From Mycoplasma sp. (GTDB lineage Bacteria; Bacillota_I; Bacilli_A; Mycoplasmatales; Metamycoplasmataceae), in the NCBI GenBank assembly GCA_024244685.1, contig JAAEOJ010000137.1, forward strand, positions 1 through 64,000: DNA of 64,000 nt. The letters run 5' to 3'. Under the pieces are notes generated by a model. That model was not told the origin of the DNA and searched no databases. It saw only the letters and a program-made list of their open reading frames with translations. Positions 50,540 through 58,638 of the stretch are shown here, piece by piece; positions within the stretch are counted from its first letter, which is position 1; each line of letters begins with the position of its first letter. Made by a program: the position numbers and the translations under genes.

Positions 50540-51010
50540 TTAGTCTACAATAAACAAGACTTTTCCTATTTTATTTTCTTGATAAATCTCATTGATCTCG
50601 GTACACCAATCATATTCTTCATAATCTCTATAGTTCTCAAAAATACGAACACCAACAGAATAAGACACCCCATATCTTTGTTTTGACATATATTTAGGAT
50701 GCCCTACTGCGTAGTCATACATAGATCTTAACCTTGCTCCAATAAAATCACTATGGACTGTATCTTTATGCATAGATGTTTCTATTGTTATACACTTAAC
50801 CTTTTTACAAAAAACATCAACCATCGGCAAGGGAACAGAAATAGGATAAGGATCGTTTTTAATTTCCTTAAGGTGCTCCCTGTAAAATCTTAATAGTTCA
50901 GGAATTGTTTTTCCGTGAATTCTTCTTAATCTTTCATTTTCTTGAGAAGAAACACTTTTTCTCTTTGAATATACCTCTACTTCTAAAAGCTCTTCATTTG
51001 TTAATTTCAT
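50540..51010 (-). CDS. Hypothetical protein, 156 aa
   Basis: Behind AAAGGAGCTAAA. Basic N-terminal half (ELLEVEVYSKRKSVSSQENE) and Tyr-rich C-terminal half. No family recognised. Confidence 0.65.
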   Translation of the reverse strand: MKLTNEELLEVEVYSKRKSVSSQENERLRRIHGKTIPELLRFYREHLKEIKNDPYPISVPLPMVDVFCKKVKCITIETSMHKDTVHSDFIGARLRSMYDYAVGHPKYMSKQRYGVSYSVGVRIFENYRDYEEYDWCTEINEIYQENKIGKVLFIVD

Positions 51011-51011
51011 T

Positions 51012-52070
51012 TTAGCTCCTTTCTAAATCATTTAATTGTTTATAAAGGTTTTTCTTAAATTTAATGCCTTCTTTGTTGAGGGGCATTTTGTCAAAATCAA
51101 AAAACTTAGCCATCAAAGGTGGGTAAGCTTCATAAAGCTCTTCATCTTCCTCTTCAGTGTAATTGTTAAACCCTTTAAGTCTAAATAGCAACTCAGCAAA
51201 TACCTCCCTTACTATGTGATCCTTTGTTTTATATGCTTCAAAGTCTTTAGTGTATTGTTGTTCTTTAGTCCCATAATAAACAATTTCATTATGAACACGA
51301 CCTTTCTTGTAGTCATGGAACAGGAGCTCATTGACAAAGTGATCTATAGAAAATTGAGAAATTGTCGTATTTTTTTCTATTTTAATTTTATTTGATGTAC
51401 AATTTAAGGTGGCAAAATGATTGATTTTACAATCCTTTACCTCTATTTCCTTTGCCTCGCCTTCATAGAAATAAATACTGTGAATATCAGAACAATCCTT
51501 TAGCAACACCTTTGTTGTTTTTACAGACTCAAAATACAATTGTTGCTTGCAATCGCAACCGTATAAAGAGAGATTTTTAAAAAAAGATTTATAAATCTCG
51601 ACCCCATCAAAAACACACCCATGGAAAGCAATATCAGTTGGAGCTTCATGTAAATTTATATTATCTACTTTTACATTTTCAAAAGAGCACTCTATAAACT
51701 TACAATTAACAAGGCTACTGTCACTTAATGAAATATCTTTAAAAGCGCAATTAAAAAACTCAACATTTACAAAACGAATATTTTTGCCTTCCATCAATTC
51801 AAAGCTTTCTTCGTAAAATTTGTTTTTGTTTCCCCTTATCGTTATCACTCTAATTGCTTTCTTTAGCCTCTTAAACTCTTGAGTGTTTTTTCTCAGTACA
51901 CCCTCAACAAAATAATCATCAAGAACAGCATTGATAGCTTTTGTCACGGACCTGTCTACTTTTAATTTCGTTGCTAAATCGACATATCTTTCTGCTTTCT
52001 TTATGTCAACTTCGCTTCCACTAAAAATGTCACTTAACACTTTGTAATTCTCCATTGTTTTTGCTTTCAT
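51012..52070 (-). CDS. Pentapeptide-repeat-like protein
   Basis: 352 aa from ATG 52070 behind AAGGAG. The middle (about 105-250) has FxxCxFxxxxLxxxxLxxC repeats (FFNCAFKDISLSDSSLVNCK, FIECSFENVKVDNI), a pentapeptide-like right-handed beta-helix. Such folds in phage and plasmid proteins can mimic DNA or bind host proteins. Second gene after the promoter at 52105. Confidence 0.7.
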   Translation of the reverse strand: MKAKTMENYKVLSDIFSGSEVDIKKAERYVDLATKLKVDRSVTKAINAVLDDYFVEGVLRKNTQEFKRLKKAIRVITIRGNKNKFYEESFELMEGKNIRFVNVEFFNCAFKDISLSDSSLVNCKFIECSFENVKVDNINLHEAPTDIAFHGCVFDGVEIYKSFFKNLSLYGCDCKQQLYFESVKTTKVLLKDCSDIHSIYFYEGEAKEIEVKDCKINHFATLNCTSNKIKIEKNTTISQFSIDHFVNELLFHDYKKGRVHNEIVYYGTKEQQYTKDFEAYKTKDHIVREVFAELLFRLKGFNNYTEEEDEELYEAYPPLMAKFFDFDKMPLNKEGIKFKKNLYKQLNDLERS

Positions 52071-52104
52071 ATCTTTAGCTCCTTTTAGTAAAATCATTAA
52101 ATAT

Positions 52105-52133
52105 ATAATACCACAATAAATATTAAAAGTAAA
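52105..52133 (-). promoter_or_regulatory. Promoter before the pentapeptide-repeat gene
   Basis: TTTACT (52133-52128), 17 bases, TATTAT (52110-52105), with CTTTACTTTTA over the -35. Confidence 0.8.
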
Positions 52134-52165
52134 GCTTTATTTATACATTACGCTAAAATGAAAAT

Positions 52166-52184
52166 AGGCCACTAAAAGCAGCCT
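52166..52184 (-). terminator. Terminator after the 143-aa gene
   Basis: AGGCTGC, TTTTA loop, GTGGCCT on the minus strand, followed by ATTTTCATTTT. Seven pairs with two G-T pairs. Confidence 0.6.
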
Positions 52185-52190
52185 AAAATT

Positions 52191-52622
52191 CTAAATGCAA
52201 TTCTCAATCATTTCTACTGTCTTCTTTGTTAAAAGAGGGCGACAAGCAATATTCTGAATCATATATTGGATGTTTGCGTTAAGTAGCTCATCGGAATAAA
52301 ACCCGTTCAGCTCTTTTAATATTCCCTCTAAATAAAACCGTCCATCCCAATCTTTAATTTCAAAGCAAAGAGGATCGTCTCGTTGTCCTTTTTCTGATAT
52401 AACAATAGAGTCTCCGCCCTCTTCATTTAAAATGAATACAAGTTTCTTGCCTCCTTTGAAATTGAGGACAAATCCATTATCTATTTTTACTACAAAACCT
52501 TTATTCAAAGCCATATGGACTCTTCTCTCTAATGCTCCGCCCAAAGAAGCAAAAGACTCATAAATATTTTCTAATAATTCTTCTAATCTTTTTTTTGTTG
52601 TTAACTTTTCTTTCTTTAACAT
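52191..52622 (-). CDS. Hypothetical protein, 143 aa
   Basis: ATG 52622 behind AAGGAG, first gene of the minus accessory operon, directly behind the divergent promoter. Basic N-terminal helix (LTTKKRLEELLENI), then beta strands. Its position next to the control region makes it a candidate early regulator, but no DNA-binding motif is clear. Confidence 0.65.
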   Translation of the reverse strand: MLKKEKLTTKKRLEELLENIYESFASLGGALERRVHMALNKGFVVKIDNGFVLNFKGGKKLVFILNEEGGDSIVISEKGQRDDPLCFEIKDWDGRFYLEGILKELNGFYSDELLNANIQYMIQNIACRPLLTKKTVEMIENCI

Positions 52623-52657
52623 AAATCATTCTCCTTTTATTTTATAATCTCAACAAC

Positions 52658-52686
52658 ATAATAGCATGATAAGCGCCAAAAGTAAA
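52658..52686 (-). promoter_or_regulatory. Divergent promoter, leftward
   Basis: TTTACT (52686-52681), 17 bases, TATTAT (52663-52658), with CTTTACTTTT over the -35. Back to back with the rightward promoter 25 bases away. Confidence 0.8.
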
Positions 52687-52710
52687 GAATTATCTACTGA
52701 TAAAAACACC

Positions 52711-52739
52711 TTGAGAAACAAAAATAATTATGTTATTAT
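52711..52739 (+). promoter_or_regulatory. Divergent promoter, rightward, for the second winged-helix gene
   Basis: TTGAGA (52711-52716), 17 bases, TATTAT (52734-52739), followed by ATATT as in the copy at 2173. Confidence 0.75.
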
Positions 52740-52744
52740 ATATT

Positions 52745-52935
52745 CAAATAGAGCCCCTGGCAGGGTTTTGTTTTGATACCAATATGTAACAATCCCATAA
52801 GTTTTATTTTTATAAGGACTTTTGTTCCTGTTGTTGGAAGCATATTTATTTTTGCATATTGAAATAAATTGTGCGTGCCAGCCAACAACAGCAGTAAGAG
52901 TCTTTTTTTTTAATTTCAAAAACAAAGGAGAACAA
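52745..52935 (+). ncRNA. Long structured 5' leader of the winged-helix gene (copy 2)
   Basis: Ten perfect pairs CTGTTGTTGG (52828-52837) and CCAACAACAG (52882-52891) enclose GCAT/GTGC and an eight-pair ATTTATTT/AAATAAAT stem. Then GCAGTAAGAGTC, nine T and AAAGGAG. Same architecture as the leader at 2000-2170 with little sequence identity in the stems. Confidence 0.6.
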
Positions 52936-53331
52936 ATGAATAGTGGAATAGAAATAACAGGAATTTTTGAGAATGGCTATGGGCAAATACCGAAAAAACT
53001 AATCTGTTTTAAGTTTGGAAATATCAAACTAAAGCGTAAAGCTAGAAGTGGAGAAAACAAGGAAATAAAAATTAAAGGGATAAACATAAAAATAATTCTA
53101 TGCTATATGTTTAGCTTTTTGGGTGGAGGCAAAAAAACTTGCTTTCCAACAATTCAAAGAATATCAGAAGACTTGGAGATTTCTAAGGAATTGATAGTGA
53201 ACACAATTCATTTTTTAGTTGATATAGGGGTAGTAAAAAAAGAAAAATTATATCCTGACAACAAACTAAATCACAACAATAAATACATAATAAATATGGA
53301 TGTCTTAAACAACTTTATAGACAAGAATTAA
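52936..53331 (+). CDS. Winged-helix (HTH_36-like) protein
   Basis: 131 aa from ATG 52936 behind AAAGGAG; frames further upstream lie in the leader. The C-terminal 75 residues have the replication-initiator-like winged helix: ILCYMFSFLGGGKKTCFPTI, QRISEDLEISKELIVNTIHF, then a wing. Leader and domain are shared with the gene at 1274. The next 595 bases are non-coding and rich in inverted repeats, so an origin-binding or regulatory role fits. Confidence 0.7.
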   Translation: MNSGIEITGIFENGYGQIPKKLICFKFGNIKLKRKARSGENKEIKIKGINIKIILCYMFSFLGGGKKTCFPTIQRISEDLEISKELIVNTIHFLVDIGVVKKEKLYPDNKLNHNNKYIINMDVLNNFIDKN

Positions 53332-53341
53332 GGTCTTTTCT

Positions 53342-53410
53342 GTAATTCTATTCTGCACAATTATCTTTTTCCTCTAAACTGAATTACGTAATTGTGCAGA
53401 ATAGAATTAC
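53342..53410. repeat. Perfect 22-base inverted repeat with 25-base spacer
   Basis: Arms 53342-53363 and 53389-53410 are exact complements. The spacer ends with GAATTACG, making a second small palindrome AATTACGTAATT at the arm border. No T run follows, so it is not a simple terminator. Confidence 0.8.
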
Positions 53411-53451
53411 TAAATAATAACAACATATTTTAATAATAACATCTTTTAATA

Positions 53452-53497
53452 TTTCTTCATGAGTACATGAAGAAAAAAGGATTTTCGCAGAAAATCC
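53452..53497. repeat. Two neighbouring hairpins
   Basis: TTTCTTCATG-AGTA-CATGAAGAAA (53452-53475, ten perfect pairs) followed three bases later by GGATTTT-CGCAG-AAAATCC (53479-53497, seven pairs). Confidence 0.7.
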
Positions 53498-53719
53498 AAC
53501 ATACTTAGTTTTTAGTCCCTTTAAATATTTTATAAAACAAAACAAACATTCCAAAAGATCTTAATCATTAAATCACCTCCAAATAAAATAAATATTTATT
53601 AATGATCTTAAACATCAATAAAAACAAACCTTCCCAATATATTAAGCGAAGCGATCTTATTATTAACTTGCGCTGTTCCCGGCCCGCTGCACGCCACATC
53701 ACACACGCCCCGACAGCAT

Positions 53720-53826
53720 CCTATCAGACACATAAAAAGGATGCTTTAACAGCGTTCTACATTAAAACAGTACAATTCTATGTTTATAATTAAAAACGTC
53801 TTAGAGAGGCTATTTTGTGCGTCTAT
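53720..53826 (+). repeat. Dispersed non-coding element, copy C
   Basis: Begins CCTATCAGACACATAAAAAGG like copy A and ends TTAGAGAGGCTATTTT. Its first block can pair with TTTTGTGCGTCT (about 53824-53835) over 11 of 12 positions. Confidence 0.6.
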
Positions 53827-53878
53827 ATAAAACGACATAGGCTATTGATTGTGAGAGGTTTATTTTTATGAAAACCTC

Positions 53879-53907
53879 TTTACTTTTCATGGTCTTTGTG
53901 TTAATGT
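53879..53907 (+). promoter_or_regulatory. Promoter of the right accessory operon
   Basis: TTTACT (53879-53884), 17 bases, TAATGT (53902-53907), with CTTTACTTTTC over the -35. Confidence 0.7.
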
Positions 53908-53926
53908 AAAATCAAAGGAGCAAAAT

Positions 53927-54745
53927 ATGATTGAAAAAATTGTAGAAGAGTTGAATGATTATGTAAGAAAGAATGAACAAATTACTAAATGTGAGGATTT
54001 GAATATCTTTCTTAATAGTATTCACAGAAAAGACTTGTCAGCAAAAAAAACGAACTTAAAAGATGGATATTATAGAGATAGCCCTATAGACGAGGGCTTT
54101 TGGGAATATTTATTTGAAGTGACAGACAAAAATAGGAAATATTATTTTATAGAGGCTCGATGGAAAGAAAATTGGAGAAGTGGCAAAACAAAAGAATTAA
54201 AATTCATAGAGAAAGAAGGCGCACTAACACTTATTAGTAGACTAAGTGGCTCATTTTCTAGAGAATATGACAAAAAAACAGAAGAAGATTTTTTAAATTA
54301 TTTAGTTTATCTTTCACAGCCTAAATTTCATTATAGGCTTCTTGACTTAGATCTAAGTCCCCCTCGCTCAAATAGGCCAGACTTACTTTTTAGAATTACT
54401 TTAGGCTATCAATTGGATTTTGGGAATAAAAATATTTTTTATGACTTAGAAGATGAAGACACAAAAAGATTTGTCGATTGTGTATGTGACTTTAGAAGAC
54501 TAAATTGCGATATTAGTTTGACAAAAAATTTTTTTACCTCAAGACAAAGAGAAGATTATAGAAGGGCGTTGAGTTCTTTAGTTGAGATTAATGATATGTT
54601 CAATAAAATAATTGACAAAAAGAACCTCCCAAAAGAAAAGAATTATCTTTTTATGGGTTTTTTTATCGAGTCTCCTGTTTGTTTTGGAATAGAGTCAAAA
54701 GGAGAAATTGAAATTGGTGAATTTCTTGAGAAGTACAACCTTTAA
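53927..54745 (+). CDS. Accessory protein, MIExIVxxLND family (long member)
   Basis: 272 aa behind AAAGGAG. N-terminus MIEKIVEELNDYVRKNEQIT plus CEDLNIFL and YFIEARWKENW is shared with the shorter proteins at 55644 and 56976, showing local duplication. The second half (about 140-272) is extra. Function unknown. Confidence 0.7.
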   Translation: MIEKIVEELNDYVRKNEQITKCEDLNIFLNSIHRKDLSAKKTNLKDGYYRDSPIDEGFWEYLFEVTDKNRKYYFIEARWKENWRSGKTKELKFIEKEGALTLISRLSGSFSREYDKKTEEDFLNYLVYLSQPKFHYRLLDLDLSPPRSNRPDLLFRITLGYQLDFGNKNIFYDLEDEDTKRFVDCVCDFRRLNCDISLTKNFFTSRQREDYRRALSSLVEINDMFNKIIDKKNLPKEKNYLFMGFFIESPVCFGIESKGEIEIGEFLEKYNL

Positions 54746-54759
54746 ACTATAAAAACTTC

Positions 54760-54788
54760 TTTACTTTTTATGTTATTCGTGCTATTAT
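54760..54788 (+). promoter_or_regulatory. Promoter within the right accessory operon
   Basis: TTTACT (54760-54765), 17 bases, TATTAT (54783-54788), with CTTTACTTTTT. Confidence 0.8.
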
Positions 54789-54819
54789 AGATTAAGTTTT
54801 AGGGATGAAAGGATAAGAA

Positions 54820-55086
54820 ATGAATGAAGATTTTTTGACAGTAGGAGATTTAAAAAATATCCTAAAGGATTATAATGACAGTCTACCTTTGGCAATTGAA
54901 TGCGAAGAGGAGACAGCCCATAGTTATTCCATAAAAAAGAAAGAAATAGAAATAGTTAAATGCTTATTTTTTGGTGATAACAAAAATAGTGATTATTATC
55001 ATGAATGCTTTAGTGACAAATGTGATGATAATTGCAAAAAATGCGTAGAAAATAATAAATATCTAAGGCTGGCCTTATTAGTTTGA
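54820..55086 (+). CDS. Small 'DFLTVGDLKNIL' family protein (1)
   Basis: 88 aa. EDFLTVGDLKNILKDYNDSL at the start and paired cysteines near the end (CDDNCKKC) match the protein at 62323, a paralogue. This start is common in small phage proteins of unknown role. Confidence 0.7.
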   Translation: MNEDFLTVGDLKNILKDYNDSLPLAIECEEETAHSYSIKKKEIEIVKCLFFGDNKNSDYYHECFSDKCDDNCKKCVENNKYLRLALLV

Positions 55087-55120
55087 TGATTGGCCGTATC
55101 ACAATTGAGGGAGATAAGAA

Positions 55121-55312
55121 ATGACTGACAGAAAAGGGACAGAGTTGAAAAAGGGAGATACAATAGCGTTTATTTTTTGGAGAGGGAAAGACGAGCCTAC
55201 ATTAGAAATAGCGGCTATTGAGGAGGATAAAGGTACTTATATAGGAGTAATGAATCCTTATTACAATGATTCTTTGTATTATGTTGAGGAAGATAAGTGT
55301 ATTAAAATCTAG
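55121..55312 (+). CDS. 63-aa 'KGDTIAFI' protein
   Basis: ATG 55121 behind GGGAG. Paralogue of 13726: KGTELKKGDTIAFIFWRGKD then a short beta region. Unknown role. Confidence 0.65.
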   Translation: MTDRKGTELKKGDTIAFIFWRGKDEPTLEIAAIEEDKGTYIGVMNPYYNDSLYYVEEDKCIKI

Positions 55313-55325
55313 AAAGGATAAAGAT

Positions 55326-55640
55326 ATGAAAGCAGATTTTTATTGTAGTGATGATTATGTTACTCTTGTGACAAATAAATATTCATTTTATTATGGATAT
55401 GAGTATATTTATTGTGAAAAAGAAAAGAGAGTGATGGATTGCCGTTATCATAGTGATGATTGTGATTGTGAGCAAGAATGGTCTTTTGTTGTTGAGGACA
55501 GAAGCAAAAATGATGAAATAATATTTTCTTTACCTGCAAGTAAATTGAACAATAACAAAGAAGACGAAAGTAAATATCCAAATATCCATGCAAGCTTTGC
55601 ATATGGAATAACGCTATTTTACGAAGAGATGAGAGGATAA
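55326..55640 (+). CDS. Hypothetical protein, 104 aa
   Basis: ATG 55326 (MKADFYCSDD) behind AAAGGATAAAG; upstream frame overlaps the previous gene. Tyr- and Cys-rich middle (DCRYHSDDCDCEQEW). No family recognised. Confidence 0.65.
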   Translation: MKADFYCSDDYVTLVTNKYSFYYGYEYIYCEKEKRVMDCRYHSDDCDCEQEWSFVVEDRSKNDEIIFSLPASKLNNNKEDESKYPNIHASFAYGITLFYEEMRG

Positions 55641-55643
55641 GAA

Positions 55644-55967
55644 ATGATTGAAGGAATTGTAAAAGCTTTAAACGATGTTGTGATTAGAGAGGAACTTTAT
55701 TTAGGTGAATGTAGTGACCTGAATAATTGGCTAGAAGATTCTAAGTACAATCTATTTGGTTCGATATTTTTAAAAAGATATGTCGAAGATTGGGGAAGCA
55801 ATGAGAAAGTGTTTTGTGTTTTTTTAGTGAAAAATCAAAATAATAAAGAAATAGGAAAAATAAGAGCTGAGTGGGTAGAACATTATGCAGGGAATGATAG
55901 AGAAAATCCTTCAAAATTAAAGTTTTTTGTGGAAGAGGAAGGGAACGAAGGAGAATTTAGTTGGTAA
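55644..55967 (+). CDS. Accessory protein, MIExIVxxLND family (short)
   Basis: 107 aa. MIEGIVKALNDVVIREELYL, CSDLNNWL and IGKIRAEWVEHYAG align with 53927 and 56976. Lacks the long C-terminal half of 53927. Confidence 0.7.
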   Translation: MIEGIVKALNDVVIREELYLGECSDLNNWLEDSKYNLFGSIFLKRYVEDWGSNEKVFCVFLVKNQNNKEIGKIRAEWVEHYAGNDRENPSKLKFFVEEEGNEGEFSW

Positions 55968-56148
55968 AACAATATTGACCACACTAAACAAGGACACAGC
56001 CCTTGCACCCGAAACAACTAAAGAATGCTCTCATGTTTGGAGATATGCAGAGAGTGTAACAGCAGTCTACGAGTACGGTCCTAAGAAAATGATTTTTTAT
56101 TGTGTAAAATGTTGTGAAACAAAAGAGAAAACTATAAAGAGAAAATAA
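55927..56148 (+). CDS. C-x-H-x-W...C-x-x-C peptide
   Basis: 73 aa if begun at TTG 55927; the only good AAGGAG lies further in and no normal start follows it at the right distance, so the start is unresolved. The C-terminal CSHVWRYAES...FYCVKCCETKEK site is shared with 58249 and 62607. Overlaps the previous gene by 41 bases. Confidence 0.5.
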   Translation: MWKRKGTKENLVGKTILTTLNKDTALAPETTKECSHVWRYAESVTAVYEYGPKKMIFYCVKCCETKEKTIKRK

Positions 56149-56163
56149 AATAAGGAGAGAAGA

Positions 56164-56565
56164 ATGAATAAGTCAAGAGATTATTTGATTAGAGAAATGG
56201 TTGTTAATGAGGTTGTTTTTAATCGAGATGGATGGTTATTGAAATATGACAAGTCAGAGGGGCAGTTTGTGACTATATGCCTATGTGACGAAAGTTGGAA
56301 TAGCATATGCTGGGCCACCATAGATATCCATAGAGTTCTTACCAAAGCTAACAACGAAGTAGAAATCTATGTTGAGCCTCAAGAGGTCACAATTCATGAT
56401 ATTTGTCAAGCTCATGGTGTGTGCTACGGAAGACATGAAAGAAATACAAAAAGTAAGGCAGGCTTTTTTATGCTTTGTGATATGAGCGCTTTCGGGAAAA
56501 TAGTAAAACCATATTCATTAGAAGAGATAAATAAAGAGTTCAACAAAAACTATAGAATAAAATAA
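56164..56565 (+). CDS. Accessory protein with 'EINKEFNKNYRIK' tail
   Basis: 133 aa behind TAAGGAG. LIREMVVNEVVFNRDGWLLK near the start and SLEEINKEFNKNYRIK at the end match the protein at 58639 and resemble 43340. Unknown role. Confidence 0.7.
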   Translation: MNKSRDYLIREMVVNEVVFNRDGWLLKYDKSEGQFVTICLCDESWNSICWATIDIHRVLTKANNEVEIYVEPQEVTIHDICQAHGVCYGRHERNTKSKAGFFMLCDMSAFGKIVKPYSLEEINKEFNKNYRIK

Positions 56566-56574
56566 GGAGAAAAT

Positions 56575-56952
56575 ATGTTTAGAGTATATTGCTATGGAAA
56601 CATGAATAAAGTCAGAAAAGTTAAACAAAACGATATAGATATTTTAGAATATTCTAAAATAATGATTAAAATTTTAACAAGAGAGTTTAAATATAAGAGA
56701 AAGATGAAGGCCTGGAATGTTCATTTATATTTTAATTTACTTGAATGGAGAGCAGTTTACAACAAGCACAAAAGCGCCAAGAGCCCACCAAAACTATCAG
56801 CCTTTAAAGATAGTTTCACTAAAAGCTCAGGGATAAATAGTGATAAATTATGGAGATATTTTATTGACAAAAAATTGCACGTTTGTTTTCCTCATAAAAC
56901 AAAAGACGAAATAGAGCAAGTAAAGGCACACATATTAATGTCATCCCATTAG
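56575..56952 (+). CDS. Hypothetical basic protein, 125 aa
   Basis: Behind TAAGGAG. Helical, Lys/Arg-rich, with FNLLEWRAVYNKHKSAK. No domain recognised. Confidence 0.65.
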   Translation: MFRVYCYGNMNKVRKVKQNDIDILEYSKIMIKILTREFKYKRKMKAWNVHLYFNLLEWRAVYNKHKSAKSPPKLSAFKDSFTKSSGINSDKLWRYFIDKKLHVCFPHKTKDEIEQVKAHILMSSH

Positions 56953-56975
56953 TAAGAATAAAATAAGGAGAAATT

Positions 56976-57308
56976 ATGACCATAAAAGATATAATCAAAG
57001 AAATAGAAAGTAATATAACAGAAACTAGTTATGGGGATTATTTAGAGGAACATCTAAATGATGATACATATGAAGAGATAATAAGCCTCGAAGAAGTAGA
57101 TAGTGAAATAATAGAACACTCTAGGTGGTCTATAACAAAAAGAGCTGTTTATAAAGTTTCATATAAAGAAGGGGAGGAGATTGGGCATATTGCCGCAGTA
57201 TGGTTTGAGCCTGCTACAGAGCAACAAGCGGGAATGCCCACAAGCCTAAGCTTATGTGAGGTTGTCGCAAAGACTGTAACTAAAATTATTTATGTAGGAA
57301 AGGAATAG
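56976..57308 (+). CDS. Accessory protein, third MIExIV-type paralogue
   Basis: 110 aa behind TAAGGAG. Acidic N-terminus, then EEIGHIAAVWFEPATEQQAG and TSLSL aligning with the IGKIRAEW region of 55644. The N-terminus has diverged. Confidence 0.65.
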   Translation: MTIKDIIKEIESNITETSYGDYLEEHLNDDTYEEIISLEEVDSEIIEHSRWSITKRAVYKVSYKEGEEIGHIAAVWFEPATEQQAGMPTSLSLCEVVAKTVTKIIYVGKE

Positions 57309-57311
57309 TAT

Positions 57312-57734
57312 ATGATAGTAGTAGACGAAAGTAATTTATATGACATCAGTCTAGATACAATGATTGAAGACTTAGAGGATAATGAGGCAAACACTGAGTT
57401 TATGAACAAGGTTAAAAAGCGTTTATTTGATTTTGGCCTAAGAGGGAAAAGCATTTATAAACAAGAGCGTTACACATTAGAGGAGTCTCTTGAGTGCAAT
57501 ACATGGGTTATACCTGAAGATGTTTGCAGAGAGCATTTTGTAAACAATAGAAATGAAGTATTTTTTGTTCATTTTTGTAATGAGTTGATCTATATTACTA
57601 TTTCTCCTTATGGCGGAGAAAGGAATGTGAGATTTAAAAAAACATTAAGAAAGAGCAATTGTTATGAAGAGAGTATATATTGTGACATTCTTAATATTAT
57701 TTTTAGTGAATATTTAGCGTATAACATTTATTAG
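57312..57734 (+). CDS. Hypothetical protein, 140 aa
   Basis: ATG 57312 behind GGAAAGGAAT. Acidic start then HFCNELIYITISPYGGERNV. No motif recognised. Confidence 0.65.
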   Translation: MIVVDESNLYDISLDTMIEDLEDNEANTEFMNKVKKRLFDFGLRGKSIYKQERYTLEESLECNTWVIPEDVCREHFVNNRNEVFFVHFCNELIYITISPYGGERNVRFKKTLRKSNCYEESIYCDILNIIFSEYLAYNIY

Positions 57735-57743
57735 GAGAAGAAC

Positions 57744-58265
57744 ATGTTTAGAGAATTAAAGAGCGATTATGAAAAAATAGAAGATAACGAAATAAAAACA
57801 CGATTAAGAGCACAAACAGACAGAGGAGATAATGAAATATATTTAGCTTTTCCCAAAGATATATTGACTATTTTTTCCTTAGTCAAAGGCGATTGGGGAA
57901 GATTGAATATTGAATATGGAAAAGAGTATGATGCTTTAGAGTCCTTAGCTAAAGAGCTTATTTGTGATGACGATGAAGATAATTATGGTTTTGGTTGGGA
58001 TTTGTATCTTGAGTGCGGAGAGGATACAACAACCCTGTTTGGGGCTGACTATAAAGGCCACCCTAAAGATTGTATCGGATGCCACATAATAGAGCAATGT
58101 AGAGATGTGTTTTTTAGAGAAAACAAAGGAAAAAGAAATTCATGGAGTGAATGCAGCAAGTGTAATAAAGACATAAAAGGAGGGATATTATGTCCTCATT
58201 GTGGATATGATTTACAAGTAGAAAATGAATATTTATTAGGAGGAGAATATGAAGGGAATTATTGA
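57744..58265 (+). CDS. Protein with C-terminal zinc ribbon
   Basis: 173 aa behind TAGGAG. C-terminal CSKCNKDIKGGILCPHCGYD is a zinc ribbon; a second CIGCHIIEQC pair lies before it. Overlaps the next gene by 17 bases. Confidence 0.7.
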   Translation: MFRELKSDYEKIEDNEIKTRLRAQTDRGDNEIYLAFPKDILTIFSLVKGDWGRLNIEYGKEYDALESLAKELICDDDEDNYGFGWDLYLECGEDTTTLFGADYKGHPKDCIGCHIIEQCRDVFFRENKGKRNSWSECSKCNKDIKGGILCPHCGYDLQVENEYLLGGEYEGNY

Positions 58266-58638
58266 AATAAAGCTGTGGTACACAAAAAATGATGACTCTA
58301 GAGAAAGAAGACATCATTACAAAGAGTTCTGGAACATAATTGATTTTTATAGAAAACAAAAAGAATTAGAAGATGCAAACTCTGACGTTTTTTGTTATCG
58401 TTATAAGGTAATATTGGCGATTGAAGATGGGGAGAAAAGACTTCAAATCGACTCCTTTGATAGGAGGCTCAAGAAAAATCATAGAGGAGATTGGTTGGAG
58501 AGTTTTGATGAAAAAACAACTTGTGACAAAAAGTGCGACCACGATTGGGAAAAAGCAGGATTTACAAAAAAGGCGTTTAACACTGTAATGATCCTTTTTT
58601 GTAAAAAATGTGGAAAAACGAAAGAGGAGAGAATCTAA
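58249..58638 (+). CDS. Hypothetical protein with C-x-H-x-W...CxxC tail
   Basis: 129 aa behind TAGGAGGAG. The end CDHDWEKAGFTKKAF...FCKKCGKTKEER is the same short module as in 55927 and 62607. Overlaps its neighbours. Confidence 0.65.
   Translation: MKGIIEIKLWYTKNDDSRERRHHYKEFWNIIDFYRKQKELEDANSDVFCYRYKVILAIEDGEKRLQIDSFDRRLKKNHRGDWLESFDEKTTCDKKCDHDWEKAGFTKKAFNTVMILFCKKCGKTKEERI

Larger units (their letters stand above)
53332..53926. other. 595-base non-coding region with inverted repeats
   Basis: No credible gene. It holds the 22-base inverted repeat (53342-53410), two adjacent hairpins (53452-53475 and 53479-53497), a minus-strand GGAGGTGA followed by a 12-codon frame (53530-53568), a GC-rich island (about 53669-53719), dispersed element C and the promoter at 53879. 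Candidate replication origin or control locus. Confidence 0.6.

Noticed and set aside
53342..53410. Protelomerase-type telomere site
   Set aside because: The 25-base asymmetric spacer and the presence of an integrase argue against a linear plasmid prophage; no protelomerase gene is seen.
53530..53568. 12-codon minus frame behind an ideal GGAGGTGA
   Set aside because: The ribosome site is striking, but there is no promoter seen and the peptide is too short to call; kept only as a note in the non-coding region.
53602..53793. 63-codon plus-strand frame in the non-coding region
   Set aside because: It runs through the GC island and element C, has no ribosome site and an unlikely amino-acid make-up.
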